From NCBI GenBank assembly GCA_028284635.1, contig JANQRJ010000102.1:1-64000 (forward strand): 64,000 nt of DNA. Reading direction: 5' to 3'. This document shows positions 60,117 through 64,000 of this stretch, one piece after another; position 1 is the first letter of the stretch; the number at the start of each line of letters is the position of its first letter. A program made the position numbers and the translations under genes. The notes under the pieces are model-generated. The model searched no databases. It had not been told where the DNA came from and saw only the letters and a program-made list of their open reading frames with translations. The DNA comes from Pelagicoccus sp. (GTDB lineage Bacteria > Verrucomicrobiota > Verrucomicrobiia > Opitutales > Opitutaceae).

Positions 60117-60974
60117 ATGACTCGAACAATCCGCATAGTCTCGGATCTCCACGTTGGACATGGGGCAAGCCTCCTCGAATCCGTTGAAGCGCTTCGTCCG
60201 CTTGCCGAGGGCGTGGATCGCCTCATCCTCAACGGCGACACCCTGGAGCTGAAGTACGGCGAAGCGGACTCCGCTTCCTACAGCGCAGCCCGGCAGTTTG
60301 AACAATTCAAAAAGGAGATCGCTATCTGGAGCATCCAGGTCGACGCCATTACCGGAAACCACGACCCCACTATTTCCGACCTGCATTCGCTCACTCTCTT
60401 CGAGGGCCAAATCTTCATCACGCATGGCGACGGGCTATTTCCTGACATCGCGCCCTGGAGTTCGCACGCCCCGACTTTGCGCAAATGCGGCAACATCGAC
60501 GAAAACGAGACCGGCAATACCCCAGAGGCCCTGCACGAGTACCTCGCTAAGCACAAGCAAGCCAGCATCGACGCCCACAAGCTCGACAGCCGCTACAACC
60601 CCACCCGCTGGAGCAAACTGAAGATCTTCCTCCACCAAAGCTGGCCGCCCATCACCCCCTTTCGCATCCTGAAAAGCTGGCGGGAGATTCCCGACCGAGC
60701 GGTCTCCCTAGCCACCCGCTTCAACCTGAGCCCCGCCTTCATCATTCTAGGCCACAGCCACAATCCCGGCATCTGGCGACGCGGCAAGAGCACCGTGATC
60801 AACCTCGGCGCCTACTTCCAATGGCCAGGCGCCCGCTGCGTCGATATCGAGGACGGAATCCTGAGCGTGCGCAAAGTCGCCAAGGGGCGAAACCACATAG
60901 AGCTCGGCCGTCCCGTCGCTCAATTCGAGCTCAAGCAAACGGCAGTTCAATCCCCGCAGCCAGGAGTGTGTTGA
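60117..60974 (+). CDS. Metallophosphoesterase (calcineurin-like)
   Basis: This 285-residue protein has the full set of dinuclear-metal motifs: SDLHVGHG (9-16), NGDTLELK, GNHDP, THGDG and LGHSHNPG. The order and length resemble UDP-2,3-diacylglucosamine hydrolase (LpxH) and related phosphodiesterases, but membrane-anchoring motifs of LpxH are not clear, so the substrate is open. The last residues (GVC) and the TGA stop at 60972-60974 come from the arm of a nested palindromic repeat. It is monocistronic. Confidence 0.9.
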   Translation: MTRTIRIVSDLHVGHGASLLESVEALRPLAEGVDRLILNGDTLELKYGEADSASYSAARQFEQFKKEIAIWSIQVDAITGNHDPTISDLHSLTLFEGQIFITHGDGLFPDIAPWSSHAPTLRKCGNIDENETGNTPEALHEYLAKHKQASIDAHKLDSRYNPTRWSKLKIFLHQSWPPITPFRILKSWREIPDRAVSLATRFNLSPAFIILGHSHNPGIWRRGKSTVINLGAYFQWPGARCVDIEDGILSVRKVAKGRNHIELGRPVAQFELKQTAVQSPQPGVC

Positions 60975-61097
60975 AAATGTCGTTCGAGCCCTGGCGATAT
61001 CGTAGCCGCGTTCGTGAGAACGCGGATCTCCCAAGCCGATTCCGCGTTCTCACGAACCCGGCTAAACTAAAAAAACCGGACTTTTTCAACACACTCC
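60963..61097. repeat. Nested palindrome containing a stop codon
   Basis: Outer arms GGAGTGTGTTGAAAA (60963-60977) and TTTTCAACACACTCC (61083-61097) are perfect. Inside, GTAGCCGCGTTCGTGAGAAC and GTTCTCACGAACCCGGCTA (61002-61064) form a second palindrome. A related arrangement at about 32871-32993 has weaker outer arms. Confidence 0.88.
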
Positions 61098-61439
61098 AAG
61101 CCCGCTCCATTTCGTAGCTTCGAGCGGCCACCGATTTCCTTGGAGGACGTTGAAAGAGGGAGCTTTTTAGTCCGTAGCTGTTTAGTCTGTAGCTTCCAAA
61201 AAAGCTAAACGCCTATCGCAGATCCTGATCCCGCGACTGCGGGAGAAGGACAGACTAAACGCCTATTTGGCTCTGGCTCTGCCAGGTTAGGGTAGAGAAC
61301 CCTAGGTGTTGATGATAAAACGCTGGTAAAAACCAGATACAGGTAACCCCTCGGAAGGTATGTCCGATTAATACGAGTCTGCCTCGCGCGAATGAGTCGC
61401 TTGCGGGCAATTCCCATGCCGCAAGGCTCGAAAAATCCA
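61098..61439 (+). other. Structured leader of the giant adhesin gene
   Basis: This 342-bp gap contains a 15-bp direct repeat (TTTAGTCCGTAGCTG / TTTAGTCTGTAGCTT at about 61167-61196) and the inverted pair GTTTAGTCTGT / ACAGACTAAAC (61180-61190, 61250-61260). Two tight hairpins follow: TAGGGT...ACCCTA (61288-61304) and CTGGT-AAAA-ACCAG (61323-61336). In-frame ATGs at 61392 and 61416 precede the chosen start. No T-run or riboswitch signature is recognised. Confidence 0.5.
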
Positions 61440-64000
61440 ATGAACCTCCGACTGAATTCCACCGGCGATTCCGACAACTCCTCCAATCACAGCCTCAGCA
61501 GCGGGCAAGCCCTGAGCCTCAACTCGGGAGACACTCTCGAGATCGAGAACCCGGAGGACATTCTCAACCTAGTCCCCCAAGGCGAAGACGTTCTCCTCCT
61601 GACCAAGGACGGATCCTCCTTCCTGCTGAAAAACTTCCTCGGCGCCGACGACGTCGAAATCCAGCTCCCAGGGCTCGAGGCCATCAACGCCAACTCCTTC
61701 CAGGCTCCCCATGACGAAACCAATGGCCAGGGCGACGACAGTTCCGCTCCCCGGGCCATCGAATTCTACCAGGACCACATCGACGCCTCCCTAGCCGTTC
61801 AGAAAGTGACTCTGCTCGCCCTGATCAGCGAACTCGCTCAAGACACCTCCGCCTTCGAAAACCTCCCCCTCTCCGCCGATGGCCAGGCCAACGCCGAACT
61901 CGAGGAGATCTTTCGCGCCGCAAACGACGAGCAAGACGAAACCAACTCCGTCGACGAGCAAAACTCCCAAGCAACCCCTGAAGCGCAGCAGACCTACCAA
62001 CCGATATTCGAAAGCCAGCAAGCCCAGGAAAATCCAACTCCAGAGAGCGAGGAAAACGAAGACTCCAATCCCGAAAGCATCACCGTAAACCTGGACGGCA
62101 TTGCCAACCTGCCAGACGGCACTGACCTCGATAGAGTCACCGTAACCGGAGAGGTCGTCGACTCGGAAGGCGAGGAAATCGAATCCACCGTCACCGTCGA
62201 TCCCAACACCGGCGAAATCGACGTCAGTCTCGAAGTGGACGATACCGGCGACGACCAGCAGGTCGAAGTCCGCATCATCGTAGTCGACAACAACTCCGGC
62301 TCGGTCATCGACCGCATCGACGTCTCCGTCCTAGTGCCCGACCCCTTTCGCGGCGACAACCTCGCCCTGCAGCTCACCCAAAGCGGCATCCTCGAAAACG
62401 AGGAAGGCTACCAGATCGGCAGCCTAAGCGCCTCCGGCCTCAACGAAGCCATCGAAGGCCCTTTCACCTACTCCATCGTCAACGATCCCAGCGGGCTGTT
62501 CGAAATCCAAGACGGCATCCTCAAGTTGAAGACCGGGGTCAGCATCGACTTCGAGGCCGCCCCGAGCAGCTACCAGCTTGCCATCCAGATCGAAAACGCT
62601 GCAGGCACTCGCGTGGAGAAGACTCTCAGTGTCTTTCCGGCCGATGCCAACGAAGCTGGAGACGTATCCGATTTCTCGATATCCGGTCAGGAAGACGTCG
62701 CTATCGCCTTTGAACGCGAAGCCTTCGAAGCCGCCTTTTCCGATAGCGACCAGAGCGACGCCCTGCAAGCCATTCGCATCGACGCCCTGTCCCAAGACGG
62801 TGTTCTCCTACTAGGCGAGGTCCCGGTCGAGATCGGCCAAGTCATCTCGATCGATCAGATTGACGCCCTCTCCTTCAAACCCGACGCAGACTGGAACGGT
62901 CAAGCCGAAGTCCTCTGGTCCGGTTCTGACGGCGAACTGTGGTCCGAGCAACCCTCACACATCTCCATCCAGATCGAAAACGTGGACGACGCGCCGGTTG
63001 CCACCCTATCCATTGGCCCCCAAACCGCCAATGAAGACGCCGCCTTCTCGCTAAACATTCCCTCCGGCCTCTTCTCCGACGCCGACGCCAACGACACCCT
63101 TACCCTCTCCGCGAATCTTCCCGCATGGCTCAGCTTCGACTCCCAGACCGGAGTCATCTCCGGACTGCCGACTTTTCAGGAGATAGGCGAACACCGTATC
63201 GAGATTGTCGCTACGGATTCCTCCGGTTCCACCGCCAGGACAAGTTTCGGACTGCTCGTTAGCAACGTCAACGATCAGCCAAGCTTCACCCCCATCTCCG
63301 ATCTGTTCGTCACCGAAAACGCCTCAGTCCAACTCGACGCAGCCACCAGCTTCAGCGACGAGGACATCGAGTTTGGCGACTCGCTCAGCTACGCCGCCAC
63401 CCTCAGCGACGGCTCCGCCCTGCCCGAATGGCTCAGCTTCGATCAAGCCACCGGAAAGCTCTCCGGCACCGCTCCAGGAGGGCGAGACGAAAGCCTCTCC
63501 ATCCAAATAACGGCCACCGACAATTCCGGCGAATCGGCCACCAGCAGCTTCACCCTCAACGTAGCCAACCAAAACGACGCTCCGGAGCTCGTCGACGAGA
63601 TCGAAGACGTCGAGGCAGCCGAGGACAGCGTCTTTTCCTTCGTCGTGGCCGACAGCTTCGCAGACTCGGACTTCGGAGACACCCTCTCCTTCACCGCCAC
63701 TCTGCCAGACGGCTCCGCTCTGCCCGAATGGCTGGAGTTCGATCCGCAAACCGGAACCTTCAGCGGCACCCCCAGCAACGAGGATGTCGGCATGCTCGCC
63801 ATCCGCGTCGTCGCCAGCGACGGCGCTCTCCAGGTCGAAGACATCTTTGCCATCATGGTGCAGAACACCAACGATGGCCCAATCGCCACCGGCATCGCCA
63901 ACCAAACAGCGCCCGAAGACAGCCCTTTCGCCCTCGACGTTTCCAGCAGTTTCAGCGACGTCGATCTCGGAGACACCCTCTCCTACTCCGCCACCCTGAC
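61440..64000 (+). CDS. Giant BapA-like repeat adhesin (3' end beyond window)
   Basis: An open frame of at least 853 codons runs off the window. The N-terminus has no cleavable signal peptide but an acidic QGEDVLLLTKDGSSFLLKNF segment, like the prefix domain of BapA/LapA-type adhesins exported by type I secretion. An acidic linker and a beta domain follow. Then come tandem cadherin-like (CADG/He-PIG) repeats of about 95-100 residues from about 510 onward, with motifs EDAAFSLNI, LPAWLSFDSQTGVISG and GDSLSYAATLSDGSALPEWL. It is probably a calcium-dependent surface adhesin. The start could also be ATG 61416 or 61392 in the same frame. Composition is very high in Asp, Ser and Glu. Confidence 0.87.
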   Translation, partial: MNLRLNSTGDSDNSSNHSLSSGQALSLNSGDTLEIENPEDILNLVPQGEDVLLLTKDGSSFLLKNFLGADDVEIQLPGLEAINANSFQAPHDETNGQGDDSSAPRAIEFYQDHIDASLAVQKVTLLALISELAQDTSAFENLPLSADGQANAELEEIFRAANDEQDETNSVDEQNSQATPEAQQTYQPIFESQQAQENPTPESEENEDSNPESITVNLDGIANLPDGTDLDRVTVTGEVVDSEGEEIESTVTVDPNTGEIDVSLEVDDTGDDQQVEVRIIVVDNNSGSVIDRIDVSVLVPDPFRGDNLALQLTQSGILENEEGYQIGSLSASGLNEAIEGPFTYSIVNDPSGLFEIQDGILKLKTGVSIDFEAAPSSYQLAIQIENAAGTRVEKTLSVFPADANEAGDVSDFSISGQEDVAIAFEREAFEAAFSDSDQSDALQAIRIDALSQDGVLLLGEVPVEIGQVISIDQIDALSFKPDADWNGQAEVLWSGSDGELWSEQPSHISIQIENVDDAPVATLSIGPQTANEDAAFSLNIPSGLFSDADANDTLTLSANLPAWLSFDSQTGVISGLPTFQEIGEHRIEIVATDSSGSTARTSFGLLVSNVNDQPSFTPISDLFVTENASVQLDAATSFSDEDIEFGDSLSYAATLSDGSALPEWLSFDQATGKLSGTAPGGRDESLSIQITATDNSGESATSSFTLNVANQNDAPELVDEIEDVEAAEDSVFSFVVADSFADSDFGDTLSFTATLPDGSALPEWLEFDPQTGTFSGTPSNEDVGMLAIRVVASDGALQVEDIFAIMVQNTNDGPIATGIANQTAPEDSPFALDVSSSFSDVDLGDTLSYSATL

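Noticed and set aside
61340..61400. c-di-GMP riboswitch upstream of the adhesin
   Set aside because: The leader has hairpins, but none of the conserved GEMM core sequences could be found by eye.

Overview
Organism: the window is a GC-rich bacterial chromosome segment. Several things point to a free-living aerobic Gram-negative, most likely Verrucomicrobiota (Opitutae/Puniceicoccales, Pelagicoccus-like). These are the cytochrome oxidase operon layout, a bacterial family B DNA polymerase, clpS next to a DUF2017 gene, weak Shine-Dalgarno signals and very many intergenic palindromic repeats. The phylum is an inference; no rRNA gene is present to confirm it. I saw no tRNA, no CRISPR array, no transposase and no integrase.

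Layout. 0.2-3.5 kb: lepA-lepB (EF4, signal peptidase I). 3.9-9.2 kb: an aa3-type cytochrome c oxidase operon with a di-heme cytochrome c, subunits II, I, III and IV, a second subunit-III-like protein and two small membrane proteins. 9.8-16.9 kb (minus): two paralogous TonB-dependent receptors, a YfiR-like periplasmic protein and a hybrid histidine kinase, probably one signalling operon. 17.4-19.7 kb: a YqeY-like protein and a PAS-PAS-PP2C phosphatase. 20.0-25.7 kb: a complete RND efflux operon (MFP, AcrB-type pump, TolC). 26.4-34.0 kb (minus): a double ribbon-helix-helix protein with a histone-H1-like tail, a fused LplT/PlsC/acyl-ligase phospholipid enzyme, a sigma-54-type AAA+ regulator and an ACP-FabZ fusion. 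34.3 kb: a GT4 glycosyltransferase.

35.4-46.5 kb is a less GC-rich accessory block. It holds two VOC-family proteins, a trimeric-fibre-like protein, a helical hypothetical protein and a two-gene operon of very large exported proteins, one ending in a nuclease-like domain. From 46.5 kb housekeeping genes resume: a thioesterase, queG, aroK, a fused tRNA-wobble-uridine enzyme (FAD oxidoreductase plus MnmM-type methyltransferase), polB, a proS-clpS-DUF2017 operon, argA and a metallophosphoesterase. Upstream of polB, downstream of the clpS operon, lies a candidate 6S-like RNA. The window ends inside a giant BapA-like adhesin.

Cross-cutting themes: almost every intergenic gap carries a palindromic repeat from one of about eight families. 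Three genes (queG, the tRNA-enzyme fusion and the metallophosphoesterase) take their stop codon from a repeat arm, and clpS appears to translate a repeat in frame. A separate pyrimidine-rich tract with a 7-bp period abuts several start and stop codons. Two copies of a 150-bp inverted-repeat element look like MITEs. The strongest candidates for something new are the MnmL/MnmM-like fusion, the TonB-receptor/YfiR/kinase module with its odd YfiR start, the 6S-like RNA, and the repeat-supplied stop codons.
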